The notes beneath the pieces are model-generated. The model was not told the origin of the DNA and did no database searches. It was given only the letters and a program-made list of their open reading frames with translations. Below, piece by piece: positions 34,311 to 42,780 of a stretch of 58,549 nt of DNA. The translations under genes were made by a program, and so were the position numbers. The stretch's first letter is position 1. Each line of letters begins with the position of its first letter. The DNA is taken from the NCBI GenBank assembly GCA_937873175.1, contig CALMVT010000280.1, positions 1-58,549 of the forward strand, in the 5' to 3' direction. Origin of the DNA: an uncultured Acetobacteraceae bacterium (GTDB lineage: Bacteria; Pseudomonadota; Alphaproteobacteria; Acetobacterales; Acetobacteraceae).

Positions 34311-35242
34311 CGCAGCTTCGGATTCAGCGCGTCGCGCAGCCAGTCGCCCAGCAGGTTAATCGACAACACCAGCAGCACGAGGGCGAGGCCCGGGAAGATC
34401 GTCATCCACCATTCGCCGCTGAACAGGAAATCGTTGCCGATACGGATAAGCGTTCCCACGGACGGCGAGGACGGCGGCAGCCCGACGCCAAGAAAGGACA
34501 GCGTCGCCTCCGTCACGATGGCGAGGCCCAGCGTCAGCGTGCCGATCACGAACACCGGCCCCAGCACGTTGGGCAGGATGTGGGTCAGCATGATCCGCCC
34601 GGACGACAGCCCGATCACCCGCGCCGCCATGACATACTCCCGCCCCCGCTCCACGAGCGTCGAGCCGCGGACCGTGCGGGCGAACTGCGGCCAGAAGCTG
34701 ATGCCGATGGAGAAGATCAGCACCTGCACCTTGAGCCGCTCGTGCATCTCCTGCGGCAGCGCCGCCGTCACCACGCCATCCACCAGCAGCGCGATCAGGA
34801 TCGCGGGAAAGGTGAGCTGGATGTCGGCGATCCGCATCAGCACCGCGTCCACGGCGCCCCCGGCGTAGCCCGCCAGCAGCCCGGCGGCGATGCCCACCAC
34901 CACCGCGAACAGCACCGCGCCCACGCCGATCACCAGGCTGATCCGCACGCCGTACAGGATGCCCGACAGGATATCCCGCCCCTGGTCGTCGGTGCCGAGC
35001 GGGAAGCTCGACTGCCCTTCCGCGTCCCAAACCGGCGGGATGCGGCTATCCATCAGGTTCAGCGAGGCGAGGTCGAGCGGGTTGTGCGGCGCGACCCACG
35101 GCGCGAGCGCGGCGCCGAAAAGGATCACCAGCAGCATCAGCGCCGCCGCGACCGCCACCGGCGAGCGGCGGAAGCTGTAGGCGAGGTCGCTGTCCCACCA
35201 TCGCGCCAAAGCGCCGGGCGCCCGCGGAGCCGCGGCGCTCAT
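34307..35242 (-). CDS. Oligopeptide ABC importer permease (DppC/OppC-type)
   Basis: This 311-residue inner-membrane protein carries the OppC N-terminal segment (FRRSPVAVAAALMLLVILFG), the DppC signature FPLGTDDQGRDILSGILYG, and the permease coupling region EYVMAARVIGLSSGRIMLTHI with the later LSFLGVGLPPSSPSVGTL. Six TM helices are predicted. It forms the translocation pore with the OppB-like partner. The ATG at 35242 overlaps the stop of the partner gene (ATGA). The reading frame is open much further upstream, but that extension is inside the partner gene and is a shadow. Confidence 0.92.
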   Translation of the reverse strand: MSAAAPRAPGALARWWDSDLAYSFRRSPVAVAAALMLLVILFGAALAPWVAPHNPLDLASLNLMDSRIPPVWDAEGQSSFPLGTDDQGRDILSGILYGVRISLVIGVGAVLFAVVVGIAAGLLAGYAGGAVDAVLMRIADIQLTFPAILIALLVDGVVTAALPQEMHERLKVQVLIFSIGISFWPQFARTVRGSTLVERGREYVMAARVIGLSSGRIMLTHILPNVLGPVFVIGTLTLGLAIVTEATLSFLGVGLPPSSPSVGTLIRIGNDFLFSGEWWMTIFPGLALVLLVLSINLLGDWLRDALNPKLR

Positions 35243-36207
35243 CAGCGGGCCACCCGCAGCCGCGGATCGACGGCGTAGTACAGCAGGTCCACGACCAGGT
35301 TGATCCCCACGAACAGCACCGAGATCATGACGAGGTAGGCCGCCATCACCGGCACGTCCGCCACCTGCACGGACTGCACGAACAGCAGCCCCATGCCGGG
35401 CCATTGGAACACCGTTTCCGTCACGATGGAGAACGCGACGATGCCGCCGATCTGCAGCCCGGCAATCGTGACGACCGGCACCAGCGTGTTGCGCAGCGCG
35501 TGACCGAAGTTGATGGCCCGCGGACCCAGGCCCCGGGCGCGGGCGAACTTCACGTAATCGCTGCGCAGCGCTTCCAACATCTCGGACCGCACCAGGCGCA
35601 TGATCAGCGTCATCTGGAACAAGCCGAGCGTGACCGCCGGCAGCACCAGCGCCTTGAGGCCGCCCACGGTCAGGAACCCGGTGCTCCAGTGCGAGAAGCG
35701 CACCACATCGCCCCGGCCAAAGCTCGGCAGCACCTGCAGCCACACGCTGAATACCAGGATCAGCAGAATGCCGATCAGGAAGGTGGGGAGCGACACGCCG
35801 ACCAGGCTGAACACCATGAACAGCCGGGACGCCGCCGTGCGGTGGATGCCGGTGTAAACCCCCATCGGCACGCCGACCAGCAGCGCGAACACCGAGGCGG
35901 TGGCGGCGAGTTCCAGCGTCGCCGGCATCCGCTCCGCCAGCAGGTCCGTCACCGGCCGGGCCAGGCGGTAGCTGATGCCGAACTCCCCATGCAGCGCCGC
36001 CCACATGAACTTGGCATACTGCACGAAGAACGGCTGGTCGAGGCCGAGCTGCTTCACCAGCGCGACCCGCTGCGCCTCCGTGTAGTCGGTGCCGAGCATG
36101 ATGGTGACGGGATCGCCCACGAAGGCGAACATGGCATAGGCGATCAGGCCGACCACGAGGACGACGGGGATGGCTTGCAGGATGCGGGAGACGATGAAGG
36201 CGAGCAG
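35242..36207 (-). CDS. Oligopeptide ABC importer permease (DppB/OppB-type), start unclear
   Basis: This membrane protein has the OppB pattern: LAFIVSRILQAIPVVLVVG at the start, then the FVGDPVTIMLG loop, FGISYRLARPVTDLLAERMPA, the coupling segment SDYVKFARARGLGPRAINFG and FQWPGMGLLFVQSVQVAD. Six TM helices are apparent. Family members start just before the first TM, but no ATG, GTG or TTG is found there. A CTG at 36207 follows GAGGACCAA, and the frame is open to ATG codons at 36363 and 36411 through a proline-rich, non-coding-looking stretch. I placed the start at 36207; the ATG at 36363 is the alternative. Confidence 0.82.
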   Translation of the reverse strand: MLAFIVSRILQAIPVVLVVGLIAYAMFAFVGDPVTIMLGTDYTEAQRVALVKQLGLDQPFFVQYAKFMWAALHGEFGISYRLARPVTDLLAERMPATLELAATASVFALLVGVPMGVYTGIHRTAASRLFMVFSLVGVSLPTFLIGILLILVFSVWLQVLPSFGRGDVVRFSHWSTGFLTVGGLKALVLPAVTLGLFQMTLIMRLVRSEMLEALRSDYVKFARARGLGPRAINFGHALRNTLVPVVTIAGLQIGGIVAFSIVTETVFQWPGMGLLFVQSVQVADVPVMAAYLVMISVLFVGINLVVDLLYYAVDPRLRVAR

Positions 36208-36411
36208 TTGGTCCTCGATCCAGGCCGCGTGGGGGTGCGGGCCGGGTGGAGGGTTAGAACGGGCGGGCGGGGGTGCCAAGGGGTTTGATCTGGCAGGAGG
36301 ATGGTCCTGCGATTTGCAAATCAAAATGGTGGCCGCCTTGGACAACCAACTCGCAAACGGCATGGCTCTGTCAATAGCAGCTTCCGAACGGAATGCAGGA
36401 GTTATGATCAT

Positions 36412-36895
36412 ACTGTCTGCAGAATAAAAAGAAAGGCGGCGCGCTTAATGACAGGACGTGTGTAAACAACGCTGACTTTCGAGAGAGCTGTTTCAAAAGT
36501 ATCTGGCTTGATTCCGTCAAAGATCTAAGCGCCGACCAGATTGCGCATACCTCTGGTGACGAGAAAACAATCCTTCCAAAAGACTTTGAGCGTCCTTCCC
36601 ATTGGCCACCTCTACAGTAAGAGATGAAGCCGAAACAGTAACAGAGGGTCTGCCCCGGGCTGAGCCTCTTCTGAAAGCATCCAGATGTTGTGAAAGTCTG
36701 ACGGAAATCTTGGTCTACACAGGGAGTCAGCCGACGAACGCGAAGTTCTAACTAGTCTTCTTTCGAGAGCAACTGATCAGATATGGACAGCTGACTTGGG
36801 CGTAAAGCCGCCCGCAAAGGACTGCACGGTCTGCGTCTGCCCCCACCATAACCCAATGGTCGAACTGACACACCATCAATCACCCCCAACTACCC
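36412..36895. other. AT-richer island between two importer operons
   Basis: This region, roughly half GC against about two-thirds in the surroundings, separates the first importer operon from the second. No intact gene is visible. One plus-strand frame (36408-36620) is open for about 70 codons without an ATG and contains SIWLDSVKDLSADQIAHT, which I cannot assign. The lower GC suggests imported or decayed DNA, possibly a former mobile element. Its end abuts the stop of the OppD-like gene at 36896. Confidence 0.4.
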
Positions 36896-37873
36896 CTAAG
36901 CCGCCACCGACTCCCCCACCCGAACACACCGCGCCGTCCGTCCCGGCCCCACTTTCTGCTCCGCCGGAACCGCCGCGCTACAAGCCCCAACCGCCGCCGG
37001 ACACCGCGCCGCAAACGCGCACCCCGGCGGCGGCCGGCGCAGGTCAGGCGGACTCCCAGGAATGCCCGGCGCTTCCACCCCATCCGCCCGCACCACGGAA
37101 GCCAGCAGCCCCCGCGTATAAGGATGCACCGGTCGCCGCAACACATCCCGCACCGGCCCCTGCTCCACAATCTGCCCGGCGTACATCACCGCCACCCGGT
37201 CCGAAACCTCCGCCGCCACGCCCAGGTCGTGCGTGACCAGCACCATGCCCATGCCAAGCTCCCGCTGCAGCCCGCGCAGCAGTACCAGGATCTGGATCTG
37301 CACCGTGGCGTCCAGCGCCGTGGTCGGCTCGTCCGCCAGCAGCAGGCGCGGGCGGCAGGCCAGGGCCATGGCGATCACCACCCGCTGCCGCAGCCCGCCG
37401 GACAGCTCGTGCGGATAAGCATCCAGCCGACGCGCCGCGTCCGGCACGCGCACGAGGTCCAGCACCTCCAGCGCCCGAGCGCGGGCGGCAGCGCGGGTGC
37501 CGCCCCGGTGCTGCTGCACGCTCTCGGCGATCTGCTGCCCCACGGTGTACACCGGGTCGAGCGCGGTCATCGGCTCCTGGAACACCATCGCCGCCGTGCC
37601 GCCGCGCAAGGCACGCAGCGCCCGGCCCGACAGCCTTCCCACCTCCTGCCCCTCTACCTGCACGCCGCCGGTGACGCGCGCCTGCGGCGGCAAGAGGCGC
37701 AGCAGCGCCCGCATCGACACGCTCTTGCCCGAGCCGCTTTCGCCGAGCAAGCACAGCACCTCGCCGGGCATGACATGGAGGCTCACGCCCCGCACCGCCT
37801 GCACCGCGTCCGGCCCGGCGCCGAACTGCACCCGCAGGTCGTCCAGCTCCGCCAGGGGGGCCGCGCCGGTCAC
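36896..37873 (-). CDS. Second oligopeptide importer ATPase (OppD-type)
   Basis: This 325-residue ABC ATPase has Walker [14 protein letters not shown], signature [14 protein letters not shown] and Walker [17 protein letters not shown]. The C-terminal cysteine-containing extension [15 protein letters not shown] is present. The start GTG at 37873 overlaps the stop of the OppF-type gene (GTGA), so it is translationally coupled as the last gene of the second importer. Open sequence upstream of that GTG is a shadow of the partner gene. Gene order here is binding protein-B-C-F-D, whereas the first importer has D before F. Confidence 0.92.
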   Translation of the reverse strand: MTGAAPLAELDDLRVQFGAGPDAVQAVRGVSLHVMPGEVLCLLGESGSGKSVSMRALLRLLPPQARVTGGVQVEGQEVGRLSGRALRALRGGTAAMVFQEPMTALDPVYTVGQQIAESVQQHRGGTRAAARARALEVLDLVRVPDAARRLDAYPHELSGGLRQRVVIAMALACRPRLLLADEPTTALDATVQIQILVLLRGLQRELGMGMVLVTHDLGVAAEVSDRVAVMYAGQIVEQGPVRDVLRRPVHPYTRGLLASVVRADGVEAPGIPGSPPDLRRPPPGCAFAARCPAAVGACSAAVPAEQKVGPGRTARCVRVGESVAA

Positions 37874-38883
37874 GCCGCAAGCGCCGCGGCGGAATGGCCG
37901 GAGCCGGGGTGGACCATGTGGCATGCCGCCTGATGCCCGTCCCAGCTTCCCGGCGACGGCACGCGGTCGGCGCAGACCGGCTCGGCATGGGGGCAGCGGG
38001 TGCGGAAGCGGCACCCACTCGGCGGGTTGGCGGGGGATGGCGGGTCGCCGACGATGGGCGCCTGCTCCACCCGGCGGTCCGGGTCCATGCTGAGGCGCGA
38101 CGCGAGCAGCACCCGGGTGTAGGGATGCAGCGGGCGGGCGAACACGTCGTCCGCCGGACCGCTTTCGGCGACGCTGCCGAGGTACATCACCAGCACCCGG
38201 TCGCTGACATGCCGCACCACCGCCAAGTCGTGCGAGATGAACACGTAGGTCAGGCCAAGCTCCCGCTTCAGCCGGGCCAGCAGGCTGAGCACCTGCGCCT
38301 CAACGGACTTGTCCAACGCGCTCACCGCCTCGTCCAGGATCACCAGGCGCGGCTGCAAGGCCAACGCCCGGGCGATGTTGACCCGCTGCTTCTGCCCGCC
38401 CGACAGCTCATGCGGGTAGCGCGGGCCGAACTGCATGGGATCGAGGCCCACCCGGCGCAGCGCCTCGTCCGCCTCCGCCGCCGCCTGCGCGGGACCGCGG
38501 CCCAGCACGCGCGGGCCGAACGCCACGCTGTCCCGCGCCGGCATCCGGGGATTGAGGGAGCTGGCGCTGTCCTGGAACACCATCTGCGCCTGCCGCCGCA
38601 GCTCCTTGAGCGTGATGCCGCGCGGCGCGCCCACGGCCTCCCCGTCGAACACCAGCTCGCCCGCGTCCGGGCGGACCAGGTGCAGCAGCAGCCGGGCCAG
38701 CGTGCTCTTGCCGCAGCCGCTTTCGCCGACGACGCCGAGCGTTTCACCCTTCGCCACGCTGAACGACACGCCGTCCACCGCGCGCACCGCGCCGCCGCCG
38801 GGGATGGGGAAGTGCTTGCGCAGGCCGGCCGCAATCAGCATCGGCTGCGCCGGGCCGCCGCGGTCGGGCACGGCGCCGCTCAC
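37870..38883 (-). CDS. Second oligopeptide importer ATPase (OppF-type)
   Basis: This 337-residue ABC ATPase has Walker A VVGESGCGKSTLARL, signature LSGGQKQRVNIARAL and Walker B LVILDEAVSALD. Ala-Val replaces the usual Pro-Thr in the Walker B neighbourhood, a common variation. The Opp-type C-terminal segment GCRFRTRCPHAEPVC follows. The GTG at 38883 overlaps the stop of the OppC-type gene (GTGA); the frame further upstream is antisense noise. It powers import together with the OppD-type subunit that follows. Confidence 0.92.
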   Translation of the reverse strand: MSGAVPDRGGPAQPMLIAAGLRKHFPIPGGGAVRAVDGVSFSVAKGETLGVVGESGCGKSTLARLLLHLVRPDAGELVFDGEAVGAPRGITLKELRRQAQMVFQDSASSLNPRMPARDSVAFGPRVLGRGPAQAAAEADEALRRVGLDPMQFGPRYPHELSGGQKQRVNIARALALQPRLVILDEAVSALDKSVEAQVLSLLARLKRELGLTYVFISHDLAVVRHVSDRVLVMYLGSVAESGPADDVFARPLHPYTRVLLASRLSMDPDRRVEQAPIVGDPPSPANPPSGCRFRTRCPHAEPVCADRVPSPGSWDGHQAACHMVHPGSGHSAAALAA

Positions 38884-39776
38884 CGCAGCCGTACGTCCAT
38901 GGCGGAGCGCAGGCCGTCGCTCACCAGATTGAAGCACATGCTGGTGACAAAGATCGCCGCCCCCGGCACGGCGCACACCCAGGGCTGCACGTAGATCGCC
39001 TGGCGCAGCGTGGACAGCATCAAGCCCCAGTCCGGCACCGGCGGGCGCACGCCCAGCCCCAGGAACGACAGGCCGGACGCCAGAAGGATGCTGACGCTGA
39101 CCAGGCTCGACGCATACACCAGCACCGGCGCCAGCACGTTGCCGAGCAGATGGTGCCGCACGATCATCAGGTGGCCGGCGCCGGTCGCCCGCGCCGCTTC
39201 CACGAAATCAAGGCCGCGCACCTGCGTCGTCGCCGTTTCCGCCACCCGGCACACCGCCGGGATGAACACCAGGGCCAGCGCAATCATGCCGTTCAGCATC
39301 CCGCCCCCCATCGCGCCGGAGATCGCGACCGCCAGCAGCACCGACGGAAAGGCGTAGAACACGTCCATGGTCCGCATCACCAGCGTGCCCACCCAGCCCC
39401 CGGCATAGCCCGCCAGCACGCCGAGCGACCCGCCGACCAGCCCCGCAAACACCACGGGACCCACGCCCATCAGCAGCGCGCTGCGCCCGCCGTACAGGAT
39501 GCGTGCCAGGATGTCCCGCCCCAGCTCGTCCGTGCCCAGCGGGTGCCCGCGATAGCCGAACGGCTTGAGCCGAAAAATGATGCTTTCCTTGTAAGGGTCG
39601 AACGGCGAGATCAGCGGCGCGAACACCGCCGCCAGCACGATCGCCAGCATCAGCAGGCAGAACACCACCGTCACCGGGTCCCGCCGCAGCCGGCCCCCGA
39701 CCATCCCCCAATAGCCCGGCCGCGGCGGCAGGCGCACCGGCGCCGCCGCCGGCAAAGCGAGAGTCTGCGAGTTCAT
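38880..39776 (-). CDS. Second oligopeptide importer permease (OppC-type)
   Basis: This 298-residue membrane protein has the DppC signature HPLGTDELGRDILARILYGG, the coupling helix FVEAARATGAGHLMIVRHH and the LSFLGLGVRPPVPDWGLML loop. It starts with an ATG overlapping the OppB-type stop (ATGA) and is followed by the OppF-type gene with a GTGA overlap. It forms half of the translocation channel. The short proline-rich N-terminus before the first TM is normal for the family. Confidence 0.93.
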   Translation of the reverse strand: MNSQTLALPAAAPVRLPPRPGYWGMVGGRLRRDPVTVVFCLLMLAIVLAAVFAPLISPFDPYKESIIFRLKPFGYRGHPLGTDELGRDILARILYGGRSALLMGVGPVVFAGLVGGSLGVLAGYAGGWVGTLVMRTMDVFYAFPSVLLAVAISGAMGGGMLNGMIALALVFIPAVCRVAETATTQVRGLDFVEAARATGAGHLMIVRHHLLGNVLAPVLVYASSLVSVSILLASGLSFLGLGVRPPVPDWGLMLSTLRQAIYVQPWVCAVPGAAIFVTSMCFNLVSDGLRSAMDVRLR

Positions 39777-40741
39777 GCGCGCCGCACCCGCGGGTCCATC
39801 GCTGCCTGCAGCAGGTCCACCGCCAGGTTGGTCGCGACGAAGATCAAAGCCAGACTGAGGATCGCGCCCTGCAGCACCGGCACGTCGCGGTTGACGATGG
39901 CGCGGCCGAGCAGCGTGCCGCTGCCGGGCCAGGCGAACACCGGCTCCACCAGGATGGACCCGCCCATCAGGTAGCCGAATTGCAGCCCCATCACCGCCAG
40001 CATGCCCGGCGCCGCGTTCTTCAGCACGTGGCGCACCACGGCCAGCTCCGTCAGACCCTTGGCCCGCAGCGTGGTCACGAAGTCCTGGCCGCGCACCTCC
40101 AGCACCGCGGCGCGCGTGCTGCGCGCGATGATGCCGACCGGCACCAGCGCCAGGGTCACGACCGGCAGCACCAGATAATGCAGATCCGCCCAGCGCAGGA
40201 CAGAAAACCCATCCGATCCGCCCATCCCCATGCCCGACGCCGGCAGCCAGGACAGCTCAACGGCAAAGACGATGACCAGCACCAGGCCGAGCCAGTAGTT
40301 CGGCACGCTGACCCCCATCACCGCCGTGCCCGTCACCAGCCGGTCCAGCGTCCGCCCCAGCCGCCCCGGCGGCGCGCAGCCCGCCAGCGTCCCCAGCCCC
40401 GCGCCCACCGCAAAGGACAGCGGCACCGCGAACACCGCGAGCACCATCGTGTTGGCCAGCGCCCCGCCGACCTCCAGCGACACCGGCCGCCGGGTCGCGA
40501 CCGAGAGGCCGAAATCGCCATGCGCCGCGCGCCACAGCCATTGGGCGAATTGCACCGGCAACGGCTTGTCGAATCCGTAGGCGCGCTTGACGATCTCGAT
40601 CATCTCCGCGTTGGCGTCGGGCGGCAGCACCGTCTGCAGCGGGTCGCCGGGCGCGATGTACACCAGCATGAAGCACACCAGGCTGACCCCGAAGGCGATG
40701 GGCAAAGCGTAGAGCAGCCGCCACAGGATCGTGCGCGCCAT
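39773..40741 (-). CDS. Second oligopeptide importer permease (OppB-type)
   Basis: This 322-residue OppB-type permease starts with the family opening TILWRLLYALPIAFGVSLVC, followed by the YIAPGDPLQTVLPPDA loop. It has VRGQDFVTTLRAKGLTELAV as the coupling helix and FAWPGSGTLLGRAIVNRD near the end. It has six TM helices. It lies 6 bp after the binding-protein stop and couples to the OppC-type gene through a 4-nt overlap. The start is a clear ATG, in contrast with the first importer's B gene. Confidence 0.93.
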   Translation of the reverse strand: MARTILWRLLYALPIAFGVSLVCFMLVYIAPGDPLQTVLPPDANAEMIEIVKRAYGFDKPLPVQFAQWLWRAAHGDFGLSVATRRPVSLEVGGALANTMVLAVFAVPLSFAVGAGLGTLAGCAPPGRLGRTLDRLVTGTAVMGVSVPNYWLGLVLVIVFAVELSWLPASGMGMGGSDGFSVLRWADLHYLVLPVVTLALVPVGIIARSTRAAVLEVRGQDFVTTLRAKGLTELAVVRHVLKNAAPGMLAVMGLQFGYLMGGSILVEPVFAWPGSGTLLGRAIVNRDVPVLQGAILSLALIFVATNLAVDLLQAAMDPRVRRA

Positions 40742-40747
40742 CGCGCC

Positions 40748-42322
40748 CTACTTCGCCACAGTGACCGGCGTCAGGTCCTGGAACCAGCTTTGCGCCTGCA
40801 CGAAGCCCTGCACTTTGGGCGACAGCGCCCGCGGGTTGAGGTCGTGCACCACCCAGATCATCACGGCGTCGTCCACCATCTTCTCGTGGATCTGGGTGAG
40901 GATGCCTTCCCGCTTTTCCAGGTCGAACTCGTTGAAGGCGGCGGCGATCAGGTTTTCCGCGTCCTCCGAATAGTAATGCCCCCAGTTGCCGCCGCGCGGC
41001 GACCACTGCGCCTTTTGCATGAAGCGGGTCATGCCGTTGATCGGGTCCTGCACGGCGCGGCTGACGTTGATGGCGTCCACGTCCGGCGCCGATTCCACCC
41101 CGCCGCGCGCCAGCGCCAGCAACGCGTTCCAGTCCATCACCCGCAGCGTGACCTCGAACCCGGCCTCTTCCAATTGCGACTTGATCAGCCCGTTCATCGG
41201 CAGCGGCTGCATCTGGCCGGAGCCGGAGGTGCTGATGGCGAACGTCACCTTGCACGGCGCGCAGCCCGCCTCCTTCAGCAGCGCCTTGGCTTTTGGCAGG
41301 TCGTACTTGTAGCTGACGGGATGGCCGTAATAGCTGGTGTTCGGCGGCACGTTGGCCGGGCCTTCCTGCGCGACGCCGCCCAGCAATTCCACGATGTCCG
41401 CCCGGTTCAGCGCGTAGTTCGCAGCCCGGCGCACCCGCACGTCGCGGAACGGCCCGTTCACGAAGTTCAACTGGTAGGACCAATTATGCGGGTAGGCGTT
41501 GGTGACGATCCGCATGCCCGAGGACTTCAGCCGCGGAAGCGCGTCGGGCGTCGGCGCTTCCACGAAATTCACTTGGCCGCTCAGCAGCGCCGCGGTGCGC
41601 GTGCTGGCTTCCGGCATCGGCAGCAGCACCAGCCGGTCCTGCTTGGGCACCCGCGCCTTGTCCCAATACTCGGCGTTGGGCACCATCTCCAGCCGTTCAT
41701 GCGGCACCATGCGGTCGAAGCGATACGGGCCGGTGCCGGACGGCTGGCTGGCCAGCGCCGCCCAATCGTATTTCAGCGCCTCCGCCCGGCAGCGGCTGGT
41801 CATCAGGATGAAGCTGACTTCATACGGGAACAGCGAGCTGGGGATCTTGGTGGTCAGCGCGACGGTTTTGTCGTCCACCTTCTCGGCGCCGGCAAAGTTC
41901 GGCAGGTAGGCGCGGGACAGCGCGAACTGCTGCGGGTTCCATTGCGGCGCTTTCTCGTCGAAGCGGCCGAAGTTCCACACCACGTCATCGGCGGTGAAGG
42001 GGCAGCCGTCATGCCACTTCACCCCGTCCCGCAGGGTGAACAACCAGCGCCGGGTGTTGGCGGGATCGACGCGCCACTCGGTGGCGAGGCCGGGCTTGAT
42101 CACAGCCAGCCGGTCGGCGCGGCTCAAATCCCAGTTGATCAGCGCATCATACAGGTTCGTCGCCACGAAGCGGAACCCCTCGAATCCCTGGTCCGGGTTG
42201 CCGCCCGTCACCGGGATGTCGCCCGCGGTCATCGCCACGGTGAGCACGCCCGCCCCCTGCGCCGCAGACGCCGAAAGCAGCAGCCCGGCGGCGGCCAGGC
42301 GTGAAAGGGATGACCGGGCCAT
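40748..42322 (-). CDS. Second oligopeptide importer substrate-binding protein
   Basis: This roughly 524-residue family-5 solute-binding protein has a signal peptide (SSLSRLAAAGLLLSASAAQG), then VAMTAGDIPVTGGNPDQGFE, WLFTLRDGVKWHDGCPFTADD and VRRAANYALNRADI. It is periplasmic and hands peptides or related molecules to the permease encoded next. The start at 42322 has an ideal AAGGAGG six bases upstream. It is divergent from the AtzG-like/amidase pair; the 266-bp gap between them carries the sigma-54-like promoter. Confidence 0.93.
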   Translation of the reverse strand: MARSSLSRLAAAGLLLSASAAQGAGVLTVAMTAGDIPVTGGNPDQGFEGFRFVATNLYDALINWDLSRADRLAVIKPGLATEWRVDPANTRRWLFTLRDGVKWHDGCPFTADDVVWNFGRFDEKAPQWNPQQFALSRAYLPNFAGAEKVDDKTVALTTKIPSSLFPYEVSFILMTSRCRAEALKYDWAALASQPSGTGPYRFDRMVPHERLEMVPNAEYWDKARVPKQDRLVLLPMPEASTRTAALLSGQVNFVEAPTPDALPRLKSSGMRIVTNAYPHNWSYQLNFVNGPFRDVRVRRAANYALNRADIVELLGGVAQEGPANVPPNTSYYGHPVSYKYDLPKAKALLKEAGCAPCKVTFAISTSGSGQMQPLPMNGLIKSQLEEAGFEVTLRVMDWNALLALARGGVESAPDVDAINVSRAVQDPINGMTRFMQKAQWSPRGGNWGHYYSEDAENLIAAAFNEFDLEKREGILTQIHEKMVDDAVMIWVVHDLNPRALSPKVQGFVQAQSWFQDLTPVTVAK

Positions 42323-42541
42323 GCGGTGCCTCCTTGCCAAGACGGTGCAGCGTGGCAAGAGCCGCCAGGGCGGGACAAGGCCAAAATGACGAATTCGCGC
42401 AAATTTTTGGCAGAGGGAGACCGGAACCGCTTCGCATGGCGGCGTACGATTAACAGTTGTGCACGATGCGGCTGATCCCGCATGGGAATCCTGACGCGCA
42501 AGGTTGTCGGCGGCAAGCGGCCTCTAGACAGCCCGCCGTTT

Positions 42542-42557
42542 TGGCATGGAAAATGCT
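42542..42557 (+). promoter_or_regulatory. Candidate sigma-54 (RpoN) promoter
   Basis: The sequence TGGCATGGAAAATGCT matches the -24/-12 consensus TGGCACG-N4-TTGCW at all but two fixed positions, with the required GG and GC dinucleotides ten bases apart. Transcription would begin near 42568, giving a leader of about 20 nt before the AtzG-like ATG with its GGAGG site. Sigma-54 control fits nitrogen-responsive expression of an amidase operon. Confidence 0.5.
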
Positions 42558-42588
42558 CGACAACCGGACAGCGTTGCAGGAGGACCCC

Positions 42589-42780
42589 ATGCCGCAACCC
42601 ACGTCGCGAGCGGATTTCGAGGCGCTGATCCGCCGCGCAGGCCTCACGCTCACGCCCGAGCAGGTCGCCGAACTCTATGTCGGCTGGGCGCATGTGGAGC
42701 CAATGCTGGCCCGCATCCGCGCGCCCGGCCGCGGGCGGGACGCCGAACCCGCCCTGACCTTCCAGCCGGAGCCTCAGTGA
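42589..42780 (+). CDS. AtzG-like small subunit (DUF4089-type)
   Basis: This 63-residue protein has the helical pattern of AtzG, the GatC-like partner of the amidase AtzE: FEALIRRAGLTLTPEQVAEL followed by WAHVEPMLARIR. AtzG stabilises AtzE and contributes to the active site in the 1-carboxybiuret hydrolase complex. The stop overlaps the start of the amidase gene, which argues that they form one complex. The start has GGAGG five bases upstream; an open extension before it lacks coding character. Being so small, it would easily be missed. Confidence 0.75.
   Translation: MPQPTSRADFEALIRRAGLTLTPEQVAELYVGWAHVEPMLARIRAPGRGRDAEPALTFQPEPQ

Noticed and set aside
36796-37236. Plus-strand proline-rich frame with PPP runs
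   Set aside because: It lies antisense to the 3' end of the OppD-type ATPase; the repeats come from GGG/GGC codons on the other strand.
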